The position numbers were made by a program, and so were the translations under genes. Source: Agroathelia rolfsii (lineage: Eukaryota; Basidiomycota; Agaricomycetes; Amylocorticiales; Amylocorticiaceae). From it: a stretch of 64,000 bases of DNA. Shown piece after piece: positions 11,566 through 22,298 of the stretch (positions within the stretch are counted from its first letter, which is position 1; each line of letters opens with the position of its first letter). The stretch is from the NCBI GenBank assembly GCA_018343915.1, contig JABRWF010000001.1:4836001-4900000 (forward strand). Direction: 5' to 3'. Below the pieces are notes generated by a model that did no database searches, had not been told where the DNA came from, and saw only the letters and a list, made by a program, of their open reading frames with translations.

Positions 11566-14500
11566 TTAAACGGGATCAGCCTGATTGTCTAAGAACTGTA
11601 CAAATGTAAGCTCCAGCCCGTGCTCCTTGAAACCAATAGGGATGGACAACATACCTTCTCAGCTTCAACCTCAGTGACGCTCGAGTCGCCCACATTCGCC
11701 ACTTCTAGTTGGCTTATAAGACTTAGCTCGCGACCAACTCCACGAACTTGATTCCAGATAGCTTTATCGCCTCCGGAACTAGTACATTCCTCCTTGAGTT
11801 CGTAGAGGAATCGATTCCATTTTTCGGCTGTATGCTCCTAGAAGTTGAAGATTATAAGCATGGACACAAGAGATATCGTTTCAACAACGCGCCTTAACAG
11901 CAACCTCCCTAAACGAGCGCATACACTTGACAATCTCGTCACTCCGTCTGCTCGCAAACGGCTTACGAACAATCTCGAGAATCGCACACACAAGGTCATC
12001 CATGGCTTTTACAGGCGAAGCTGGGGCAGAGTCGCCTTGCTTCATCATCAGCGCCTCATGAAAGTCCTTGAGCGGCCGAGTGGTGCCTACGACGCGACCA
12101 GGCTCACGTCCCGGATCGTAATCAACGTCTGGCGAGGAAGATCTTGAGGGCGTCGGTAGATGTCTTCTGGAGGACTTTACAGACACCGAAGATGGTGACC
12201 TCTTCTTCTTCTCTTTCTCTTGCTCCCTCGCCTTGGACATGCTCGCGCTAGGTGGACCGAGCAGAAAACCTTCCTCATCCTCCGACTCGGTCTCGGATTC
12301 CGTCACACTCTTGTTGCCTGGACCAGAGGTAGTCTTGCTCAACGATGACTTGGCGTGCTGATTCTGTGAAGATGACGATGATGACTTTGGCTCTGGCCCT
12401 GGTTTGTATCCGTCGAGTAAGAGGGGCTCCTCTTCGTCATCGTCCTGCGCACGCACGTGGTCTTCTTTTCGAGCTTTGGGCACCTTTTTGGGTACTGGAA
12501 GACATTTTATTCAGATAAACGGAACACGCCAGCCAATTTTGAATATTAATAATAAAAAGCGCGCTTACCCTCTCTGACATTAAACACCCTCCGGCACTCC
12601 TCCATTGTCTCCCTCGCACGCTTGAGCACCCGTTTCGGAGGCTCAAAGTACTTGAGCAGCTCCATATGCGGTGGCGGGATTGGGTTCGTTTCCAGATCGG
12701 CTACTACCGCGGCATGGAAGAGCGCCTGCTTCGTGCGATGCACGGCAGGGTTGTATGATTGGCGGATGTCGAACCATGGTGTGCGCTTCCTGCATCCACA
12801 TCCCTCTAAGAAAAAGAAAAAGAAAAGAGTAAGAGACACAGCACACACCCATCCTCATCCTTCTCCCCTGCCTCCATCAAATCCAATGCATCCACAAACT
12901 CATCCATCGCCGCCTGCTGAGCCTGCGTGGGGAGATACACGTGCTCTTTGATCGCCTCTCCCCTCTTCGACACGAGCGCATCGAGCGGTGCAAACCGAAA
13001 TCGGCGCACGTCGTCCGCGAATGGCATCTGCGCCCAGAGCAAGTAATCCATCGTCGGCTCAACGCATGGCTTGAGGACACCCATTTTCGGGTCCGCGTCG
13101 TCGCGGCTGACGAGGCGCGCGATGGCGAGGACGCCCTTTTGGTGCATGGCGCGGACGATGGACCCCAGCGCGGCTTGTTGGGGCGGTGAGGCAGTGTCGG
13201 CGACGATGTAGGAGATTTCGCCCATGAGGTAGTCTCGCCGGAGCTGGTGAGTTTGACAGGCTGTCAGTGCGGTGGTGTCTGGAGAGATGAGGGAGTACTA
13301 CGTACGAACTTCTCTTTGACGAAACCGCATATGTCGATGCCTTTGCGGGTTGGTTTGCGTGGGAATTGGCCGTCGGGACAGGGGACGAAGGTGGAGCCAT
13401 ACTTGAATCCTCTGATGAGCTCTTCTCTCTCCACTTTTTCTAGTACGGCCTCGGATGGCTTTTCGTCATCGTTGTCACCGCCACTGTTGCTTTCGTCGCC
13501 AGAGCGCCGAATTGGGGTCTCGTCGTCCGCGTCTTCGGACCTGTTCACATAGTACTCGGGCCTCATCAACAGCTCCGCGTACTGCGCCTTTGCCGCCCCT
13601 CCCGCTCCTCCCACCTGCGATTCATCCACGTTCATCCTGCTATCTTCGTCGTCGCCATCATGGCTGTGATCCTCCCTCTTCACGAAGCGCTTCCACCCCT
13701 TTGGCCGTGCCTGCGCCGTACACTTGCTCACCATGACCGTAATCTCCAGTGCCTCGTCGTCCGCGCCTTGCACCTCGGTGTCACCCAGACGGAGGATGTT
13801 GCGCATGAGTGTGCTTTTTGTTATTTTGGGCTCCGGGCGGACGGCTTCTTGGATGGCGAATTCGCAGTTGCCGACGATGCCTATGTTGAGACGGTCTGTG
13901 AGGGTTGTGTAGAACTGTTCGTTGACGGACTGTGGAGGTGGGGAGGGTTACCCCGGTATTAAGATGTTTACTAGCAATGAATAGCAAGGGACTAGACTGA
14001 CTTTGCAGTGTTCCTTGTCTTCTTCGTGGAATGGGAGGTCTTCGCTGTCAAAGTCAATACCACTAGAAGGAAGACAAGCGGACTAGAGTGTAAGAACGGG
14101 AATAGGGCAGATATGATGTGAAAACATACATGACAGTCAACGAGACATTTAACTCGTTCATCTTGTCCACGATCGCTTCCCAGTCCTCGAGCTCCATTGG
14201 ACTCACGCCGTCGGTGACGAGCACGATGCGTCGCGTCCATGTCTTTTTCGTGCCCAAGAAACGATTCTGGGTTTCGATTGCGACAATGAGGGCGTCGATG
14301 GCTGCAAGTATAAATTATCAGTTCATGAAAGGGGTGTAGTGTATTTATACACACGATCGCCAATGGTACTTGAGGGCTGCAACTCGTCTAGCTGAGCAAG
14401 AGTGGCAGCTGTAGGATGCTCGATGGGAATGTATTCCGAGACATGCTCGTAGCCACCGTCCTTGTCATTGACGATATTCTGCGTCTCTGATAATAAAATA

Positions 14501-14864
14501 ATAATTGACGGATGCCCGTATTGCAGGATGACTTGACCTGCCTTCAGAGCCAAAGACAATGACACCGCACTTGTCTGTCTTTCTACCATTGTAGATCTAT
14601 TCCCAGTTGTTATTTAGTATGTCCAACACGATCAAGGCGTCGTGTACCATTTCTTGCATCTTAAGCTTTACATATTGCAGGCCATGGGATAAATTAGACA
14701 CCTCGGTCGCCTTGCCGTTGGGTAATGGGACGTGGCGCTTGAGACCCATGGAGGGTGACAAGTCCACGAGGAACATGGTCACTGTGTACTGATTTCATGG
14801 TTTCAACGTCGTGGGTCGCTGTAGCGTACACAGAGATACGAACACCGGCGCGTTCAAAGGACAT
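11566..14864 (-). CDS. ku80: Ku80 subunit of the Ku DNA-end-binding heterodimer (non-homologous end joining)
   Basis: Ku80 pairs with Ku70 to form a ring on broken DNA ends in the nucleus, starting end joining and protecting telomeres. The start at 14864 gives MSFERAG, spliced (donor gttcgt, acceptor aatcag) to YTVTMFLVDLSPSMGLKRHV, the vWA domain start. Later pieces are RRIVLVTDGVSPMELEDWEA (vWA), then after an acidic insert IRGFKYGSTFVPCP, YIVADTASPP, SIVRAMHQKGVLAIARLVSR and PTMDYLLWAQMPFADDVRRF (Ku core beta-barrel). The Ku C-terminal arm follows, then a long Ser/Glu-rich linker, then the C-terminal helical domain (DFHEALMMKQGDS; PVKAMDDLVCAILEIV). A last small exon ends FLDNQADPV at 11566. 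About 880 residues and roughly ten introns, somewhat longer than usual because of acidic inserts. It is divergent with the Snf2 gene across about 170 bp. A broken copy of its 3' half lies at 2395-3545. Confidence 0.93.
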
Positions 14865-15034
14865 CTTGGTTCAGGAATGACAATTTAGTGTCGAAACAGG
14901 GTTGATAAATTGGCGCTGGGATGACTAATCATGTGTTATTACATAATTATAATTGTATCTCCGCGTGAAATGGGCCCCATTTGCTTCCCTCTTTACTTCC
15001 TTCTTTGCGGTCCGCCAAAGAAACGACGGGCGCC
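14865..15034. promoter_or_regulatory. Bidirectional intergenic promoter between Ku80 and the Snf2 ATPase
   Basis: The two start codons (14864 minus, 15035 plus) are only about 170 bp apart, so both 5' leaders and core promoters must sit here or overlap the genes. No clear TATA box is visible on either side. Confidence 0.55.
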
Positions 15035-18000
15035 ATGAACGTCGCGATTGCAGCAGCCAATGGCCCATCGCTCGCCCAGCAGCGACCTCCTCCTCCTCCT
15101 GCTGCTCGTGTGCCAGTCGTGCCCAAGGAAAAACTGGCTGGCTTGCTTGGGGTCTGTCTTGTATCCCCCCATCACAGCCCTCGTCACTGACCCATGCCCA
15201 ATTCCCACAGCGTCTGCAACAGCTGAGACAACAGGGCCTCACCGCTGAAACTTCGCCAGAGGTAGCAAATATCATCAACTTTCTCTCCCAATACCAGAAA
15301 CACCGTATGTCCCCCTTAAATTCATGACTCAAATACATGTCCAACCTTCCATTGCCAGATCCCATTCCATTCCCAATAAACCAGTCAGCGCTCAACGGCC
15401 ATGTCAACGGCGATCCTTCGTCTTCATCTCTCACCTCTGGCCCCGTCCCGAGCTCAATAGTCCCGCCGCCCTCGCAGAGCCCTGTCTCCTTTACTGCAGA
15501 ACAGACAAATGCGCTGCGTGTCCAGATCCACGCCTTCAAGCTCCTCCAGCGCGGCATGCCCGTGCCAGAAAATATCCAACAAGCCCTCCATGTCCCTAAC
15601 AGCGCCATACCAGACCTCGATAAGCTGCTGCACAACCAACCGACCGACGTCCCCGCCCGCATCGTCGACAACCTCGTCAAAGCCCAGCGTGGCGAGTCCG
15701 TCCCCGTCGACCTCGGCAAGCCACAACAGTCTGAGGGGGCAGAAGACGCATTGACAGACGGCAGCGGCGGCGACGCCAATTCGGCCGTGTACCCGTACAA
15801 CGCCTTCCGCCATCCATTCACGCATCTCCGCAGGCCACCAGGGATAAGCGACGCCGACTACGCCACGCGGCTCCAGCGCCTGCTCGTGCCCGCGCTCATG
15901 CCAGCCGGCCTCGATCCCCACCAGATCCTCGCCGAGCGCGACCGGTTCATCGAGGCTCGCATTCAACAGCGCATCCGTGAACTGGAGGACCTGCCCTCAA
16001 CACTCGGCGACGGTGGGTTCGTCGGCATAGGAGAAGAGGCAGCAGCCAACAACAACAACAACGCCACCCACACAGCACACGGCAAACTCCAAGCCATCCT
16101 CGAACTCAAAGGCCTGCGTGTGCTGGAAAAACAGCGTGCCATGCGCGCGATGATCGCCGAGCGCCTGGGGCACGGCGCCATGATCCCATTGAACCGGAGC
16201 GACTTCCGGCGCGTGCGCAAGCCGATGCTACGCGACGCGCAGGCGACGGAGACGGCTGAGCGGCGCCAGCGCGTCGACCGTGAACGCCGCGCGAAGCACA
16301 AGCATGTCGAGCAGCTCGTCGTCATCTGCGACCACGGACGCGAGGTCCTGGCTGCGAACCGCGCGGCACAGGACCGCGCGCTGAAGCTCGCGCGCGCCGC
16401 GCTCGCGTACCATCAGCAAACGGAGAAGGAGGAGCAAAAGCGCATCGAGCGTATCTCCAAGGAACGTTTGAAGGCGCTCAAGGCCGACGACGAGGAGGCG
16501 TACATGAAGCTCATCGATACCGCCAAGGACACGCGTATTACGCATCTGCTAAAGCAGACCGACGCCTACCTCGAGTCGCTCGCGCAGGCCGTCGTGGCGC
16601 AGCAGAACGAGGCCGGTGCGCTGATGCCCATCTACACCGGCGACATCGACGATGGGCCGACGAACGAGGCGACGTTTGGGGCCCAGGTGGCATCGGAGGA
16701 CGTGGTGGAGGATAAAAACAAAATTGACTATTACTCGGTGGCACATAGAATCAAGGAGAAGGTCACGCGCCAGCCGTCGATCTTGGTCGGCGGCACGCTC
16801 AAGGAGTATCAGCTCAAGGGTCTGCAATGGATGGTATCGCTGTACAACAATCGTCTGAACGGTATCCTTGCAGACGAGATGGTAAGCAGAACGTATCATT
16901 CCCGTTTATTTTGCACTCATTACTGACTCTTTCCTCCAAAACCCCCCAGGGTCTCGGCAAGACTATCCAGACGATCTCCCTCGTCACCTTCCTGATCGAG
17001 TTCAAAAAGGAGCGCGGACCGTACCTCGTCATTGTACCACTCTCGACAATGACGAACTGGACGGGCGAGTTTGCCAAGTGGGCACCGAGCGTGCGCACGA
17101 TCTCCTACAAGGGTAATCCGCAGCAGCGACGGGCGCTCCAGAGTGAACTGCGCACTGGCCAGTTCCAGGTGCTGCTCACCACGTTCGAATATATCATCAA
17201 GGATCGGCCGATCTTGAGCAAGATCAAGTGGGTGCATATGATCATTGGTGAGTAATCACTGTATATGTGTCCAAGGAATGTTGTTGGTAACTGTACATCA
17301 TAGACGAGGGCCACCGTATGAAAAACACACAGAGCAAGCTCGCACAGACGCTGACAACCTTTTACCACTCGCGCTACCGCCTTATCCTCACCGGCACGCC
17401 GCTGCAGAACAACCTGCCTGAGCTGTGGTCATTGCTGAACTTTGCGCTGCCGAAGATCTTCAACTCGGTCAAGTCGTTTGACGAATGGTTCAACACGCCG
17501 TTTGCGAACTCGGGCACGGCGGACAAGATCGAGCTGAACGAAGAAGAGGCACTGCTGATCATCCGTCGGTTGCACAAGGTGCTCAGACCGTTCTTGCTGA
17601 GGCGATTGAAGAAGGACGTCGAGAGCGAGCTGCCGGACAAGGTCGAGAAGGTGATCAAGGTCAAGATGAGCGCGCTGCAGAGTCAGCTGTATAGGCAGAT
17701 GAAGAAGCATAAGATGATTGCCGACGGCAAGGAGGTTAAAGGGTGCGTTGCTTGTTGCCCTTTTTTTTTCTTTTTTCTTTTGAATTTATACTTACCGTTG
17801 ACGTCATTCAGAAAAATGGGTGGTGTGAAAGGTCTGAGTAACGAGATCATGCAACTCCGAAAGATCTGCCAGCATCCCTTCCTGTTTGAGAGTGTCGAAG
17901 ATAAAATTAACCCGACCGGTATGATCGACGACAAGCTCATCCGCACGTCTGGTAAGATTGAGCTGCTGAGCCGTATTTTGCCCAAGATGTTTGCTACCGG

Positions 18001-20051
18001 ACACAGAGTACGTTTCGGCACCATTTTATTCTTTCTATATCTATCGTCGCTCTGTGGTTTGACACCTATGCCGCCCCCTCCCCCCATCAGGTCCTCATCT
18101 TCTTCCAAATGACACGCGTGATGGACATCATGGAGGACTTCCTCAAGTTCATGGGCTGGAAATACCTCCGTCTCGATGGTGGTACGAAGACGGAAGAGCG
18201 CGCGGGCCATGTGCACGCGTGGAACGCGAAGGACTCGGACATCAACGTCTTCATCCTCTCCACACGCGCCGGTGGTCTGGGTCTGAATTTGCAGACGGCC
18301 GATACTGTCGTCATGTGTGTTGGATTTTAAACCATAAAAATAACCATCAGTTACTAAATTTTGTTTACCATTACAGCTTCGACAGTGATTGGAACCCCCA
18401 CGCGGATTTGCAAGCGCAGGATCGTGCGCATCGTATCGGTCAGACGAAGGCGGTCCGCATCCTGCGGTTTATCACCGAAAAGAGCGTCGAGGAGGCGATG
18501 TATGCACGTGCGCGATACAAGCTCGATATTGATGACAAGGTCATCCAGGCTGGTCGGTTCGATAACAAGTCGACGCAGGAGGAGCAGGAGGAGTTTTTGG
18601 TATGCTTTCCCATTATCTGGCTCATTTGATTGGGTTTCTTATACCCTGTTCTTTCTTTCTTTCTTTCTCCTTTTAGCGCTCGATTCTAGAAGCAGACCAG
18701 GAAGAAGAAAATGAAGAAGCGGGCGACATGAACGATGAGGAGCTTAACGGCATTCTTGCGCGTAGCGACGAAGAGACGATCATCTTCCGCGACATTGACA
18801 TCCAGCGCGAGCGCAAGGCGCTCGAGGACTGGCGCGCGACTGGCAATCGCGGTAAGCCGCCGCAGCCGCTGATGCAGTTTGAGGAGCTGCCCGAGTGTTA
18901 TCAGTTGGATGAGCCATTCGAGAACAAGGATGGCGACGAGCTCGCTGAGGGCCGAGGGCAGCGCAAGAGGAATACCGTGAATTATACGGATGGGCTGGAT
19001 GACGAGCAATGGGCGATGGTGCGTGCTTGTTTTTTTTCGTTTGTGTTGTGTTTTTCTCAAGATTTTTTGCGCATCATCTTCTTATAGGCGGTGGAAGAGG
19101 GTGAAGACCTCGAAGAGCTCTCGGAGCGCATGAGGAAGAAGCAGCAGGTTACCAACAAGCTCCTGAAAGAGACGGAGACGTTCAGTAGGGGCACGCCCGC
19201 CTCGGACGACTCTCGTGGTCGCAAGGCCAAAAAAGGCAAGGCGAAAGCGGGCAACGATGCCAGCCTCAGCGCGACCGGTAAACGGAAACGTGGACGCAAA
19301 TCGTTGTCTGTCAGTCCCTCTGTGGCGGATGAGGATGATGACGATAGGGATCAGGTCGGTGTTGTGACTGTCTGAAAAGGGTTGTTTATTATTTGGCCAC
19401 TGACGTTGTTGATGGTGGCGAACAGAAGCGTCGCAAGACCAAGGTGGAGATTACGCCTGCCATCAAGGACAAGATGAAGAAGGCTTTCGTGGCTTGTTCC
19501 GATGCTGTGCTAGCGTGTGTGGCTGTCAATGAAGATGGCTCGACCAGGAAGCGATGCGAGCTGTTCCGGGAGTTGCCTAATAAACGGGTAAGCGGAGTCG
19601 GACACATCGTCTCAAAGAATATACCGTCGTTGACACTGCACCACAGGAATACCCCGATTACTACCAGCTCATCCATAAACCTGTCTCGATCGCACAGATC
19701 AACAGGAAAGTCAAGTCCCATCAGTACAAAGACGTCCAAACGTTCCGAGAAGACTGGAAAACAATGTTCACGAACGCAAAGACGTACAACCAGGAGGGAT
19801 CGTGGGTGTACAACGATGCGGAGGAGATGTGGATCGTTTTTGAGGATGCTTTCAATAAGCATATCGCTGGCTCTGGTTTGCCTGGTGCGCCTCCTGCTGC
19901 CCCTAGCAGTAGTAGCAATGGTGCCAATCCCAGTGCTAGCAGCCCCGCGTCAGAGGTGACGAGGCCAGGTCCGTCAAGGAAAAGCAGTGCAAGTAGAAAG
20001 CAAATCTTGAGTGATGATGAGTACTTGACACAGCCAAGCGATGACGAATAG
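15035..20051 (+). CDS. Snf2/Sth1-type chromatin-remodelling ATPase (SWI/SNF or RSC catalytic subunit)
   Basis: This is the ATP-driven motor that slides or ejects nucleosomes in the nucleus. It has about 1,430 residues in about 12 exons. Domains in order: a Pro-rich start; QLQ domain ([20 protein letters not shown]); HSA-like charged helices (about residues 270-400); Snf2 ATPase lobe 1 with Walker A split by an intron (GILADEM then [11 protein letters not shown]), DEGH box also split by an intron, and [20 protein letters not shown]; lobe 2 with [32 protein letters not shown] and [20 protein letters not shown]; SnAC region ([15 protein letters not shown]); basic AT-hook-like stretch (GKRKRGRKS); C-terminal bromodomain ([40 protein letters not shown]). 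The start gives [20 protein letters not shown]. All key ATPase motifs are intact. Snf2 and Sth1 cannot be told apart with certainty here; the single-copy S. pombe-like snf21/snf22 type fits. Confidence 0.93.
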
Positions 20052-21186
20052 ATAGATTGGTAGTGATGGTGGTTCGTTCTTGTAGTTTCTCTTCCCCTGC
20101 CTGTCTTTTTCCGTTTCCTATTCCCTTTTACCTATACAGCGGCTCCGTTCTATTCTCTTTTCTTGCTATTTACATCCTTTTATCTTGCCCTTTTTTCTTT
20201 AGTGTATAGTACCTTACAAATCACTTCGTACAACAGCTTAGTGTATTTTATTTGGAGTAAGCTGTCTGTGTTCGTCAGATATATTAGGAAGATTTGAACT
20301 GACTCCTCGAGCTGATAATACGTTAAAAAATGACCGTCGATTCGGACTATAACTGAAGGAAATCTCACGTAGCTTCATGCTTTGGGGATGCAATATTAGC
20401 CAGTGGTAGAAAAATATTAGCTGAATGCCGAAAAAACTGAATGCAGTATAGTTGGCAGTGTTTGCCTCCAGAAGCGTGCGCGTGGCTATGAAACTTCCTT
20501 TACAAACTACCATGCACTCACTGGCGGTTCGGTCTGGCGTTTCTCCCCTCTTCCCGTTGACTCGATCGTAGAAAAACTATTTTCTGGGCTCGAAAGCACT
20601 CTATAACCACTGCCTCATCATCATTTTCTGCTTGATGCAGTGCCGCTACCAAGACGAGAATAAGGCAACTTGAAGAAAAAAGGCTCAGCTCATAATTTGT
20701 GCAAGGCTCCCATGCAGTCAATAATCTCTGCAAAGCTATCAACTACTAGTAGAGCCGCATGATCCAATAGCTAAGCCGCAAAAAATGATGCCTAACCACC
20801 AACTGCCAATGTGCAAAGCCTGGAAAGTTGAGACTGGCTGCTTGCTGTCACGTGGTATGTTATTACCAAATAGAGTCTTCTTGCGCCAACCGTTGTTTCC
20901 AAATTCTTGTTTTTCATCAATTGATTGGAGGGTCAAGTGGTCTGGTTGCGTTGGAATATTGCCATATCTATCCATGTATGGCTTCGACTTTTTCTTACCC
21001 TCTGACTCTACATGACTTGTTTTCATAACCACTGGCGCTTGCCAGCAGTCGCACTGCCTTGTGATCCTTGTCTAATCGTATCTCCGAGTCGGCACCGCTA
21101 TCAGGGCTCCCACATGAGTGACGACGGGCACTTGTAGGGGCCGCGCAGCGCATCGCCATCCTGTTGCGCCTTGCTAAGCTTCCTCA
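20052..21186. other. Intergenic, no supported gene
   Basis: The first 150 bp are T/C-rich, as expected for the 3' UTR of the Snf2 gene. The remainder shows only short frames on both strands without motifs. Confidence 0.55.
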
Positions 21187-21193
21187 TATAAAA
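21187..21193 (+). promoter_or_regulatory. TATA box of the DUF6699 gene
   Basis: TATAAAA lies 62 bp before the ATG at 21255, followed by a pyrimidine-rich leader, the same layout as other TATA boxes in this window. Confidence 0.65.
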
Positions 21194-21254
21194 AGGCTCT
21201 CCTATTCGCGCGATGACTGCGTCTTGCTCAACTTGATTTCATCCACTACCCATC

Positions 21255-22298
21255 ATGTCTGGTGCTTTCGTCTTCAACCAGCAAAACCTGGGCACACCCT
21301 ACACAACTACTTATCAGAGTATCACTCCCATCAATTCTCCGTATATCCCTCCAGCGCATCTGTATCCCTCATCTCCTTATCACCCCTCATCTCCTCTTCC
21401 CGGACCATCGACGCCTAACACACCGCGCCGTGTGCACTTTGAAGACGAGTTTGGCGATACATATGGACAGCGCCCAAGACGCCCTTCTTTCCATGGCGGA
21501 ACAGCAGCATCTCCCATAGTCAGCGTCAATACTACTCCTGTAGGCTCGCAACCTTTCCTTGCTGTACCAGTCCGGAGTCATACCAGGCGCCATTCTGATG
21601 GCGCACCCCCACCACCTGTCTTCGTTTCCCCATGGAACGCTTGGTCCCCTTATCCATTCGTCAATATCTCCCCGTTCCCGGTACAACCGTCTCAGCCGAT
21701 AACCATCCATCCTCTACTCAATGGCGAGCACCCCGTACCCGATTTCCTCTTCGATCTCGCCGCGCCGTCGTTTATGCCTATGCAAGTGCTCCCCAACAGT
21801 CAATTCCGCCCCCTCACCGCCGATGAGTGCAGCGAGCCCGCGACATACCCACCTGTGTTCCGCATGCGCATCGTATGCGACGCCATCCCTGACTGGCCCA
21901 TTGAAATGCTACCCAATGATCCTCCTCCATCTTCCACCTTGTTTGCCCCTGCATCACCGTGGGGAGGCGTCGCAGCCACCCCATCACCTCCGCCCATCAA
22001 CCTTGGTGATATTCTTGTGGCGCTACACAAGACTCTCCAGTACCAGATCACGCAGGATGAGTGGTCGAAGCTCTCAGTGTCCGAAGAGGCCGCCGTTGCT
22101 CGTGCGTACACACGGCGGTGCAAGAGTGCCGGTAGCCGGGATGCCGTCGAGGCGGAGGCATCCATGGGCGTGCGCCGCGTTGACTTTTTGCATGATAAGC
22201 ATTACTTTCGTGGCTTGATCAGGGCAGGCACGGTGTCCGGATGGGGAACCAATGGCGGTTGGGAAGAGTTGAAGCTTATCGTGGGTAAGAAAGCGTGA
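21255..22298 (+). CDS. DUF6699 domain protein, 347 residues, single exon
   Basis: An intronless gene starting MSGAFVFNQQNLGTPYTTTY. The first 150 residues are low-complexity, rich in Pro, Ser and Tyr (PPAHLYPSSPYHPSSPLPGP) and probably disordered. The C-terminal half carries a conserved basidiomycete module: PITIHPLLNG, then FDLAAPSFMP, EPATYPPVFRMRIVCDAIPD, WPIEMLP, ITVxDIL-like LGDILVALHKTLQYQITQDE, and the ending RRVDFLHDKHYFRGL, then GGWEELKLIVGKK. This order is that of DUF6699, a widespread Agaricomycete domain of unknown function. A TATA box sits 62 bp upstream and the end is followed by T-rich sequence. Intact. Confidence 0.88.
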   Translation: MSGAFVFNQQNLGTPYTTTYQSITPINSPYIPPAHLYPSSPYHPSSPLPGPSTPNTPRRVHFEDEFGDTYGQRPRRPSFHGGTAASPIVSVNTTPVGSQPFLAVPVRSHTRRHSDGAPPPPVFVSPWNAWSPYPFVNISPFPVQPSQPITIHPLLNGEHPVPDFLFDLAAPSFMPMQVLPNSQFRPLTADECSEPATYPPVFRMRIVCDAIPDWPIEMLPNDPPPSSTLFAPASPWGGVAATPSPPPINLGDILVALHKTLQYQITQDEWSKLSVSEEAAVARAYTRRCKSAGSRDAVEAEASMGVRRVDFLHDKHYFRGLIRAGTVSGWGTNGGWEELKLIVGKKA

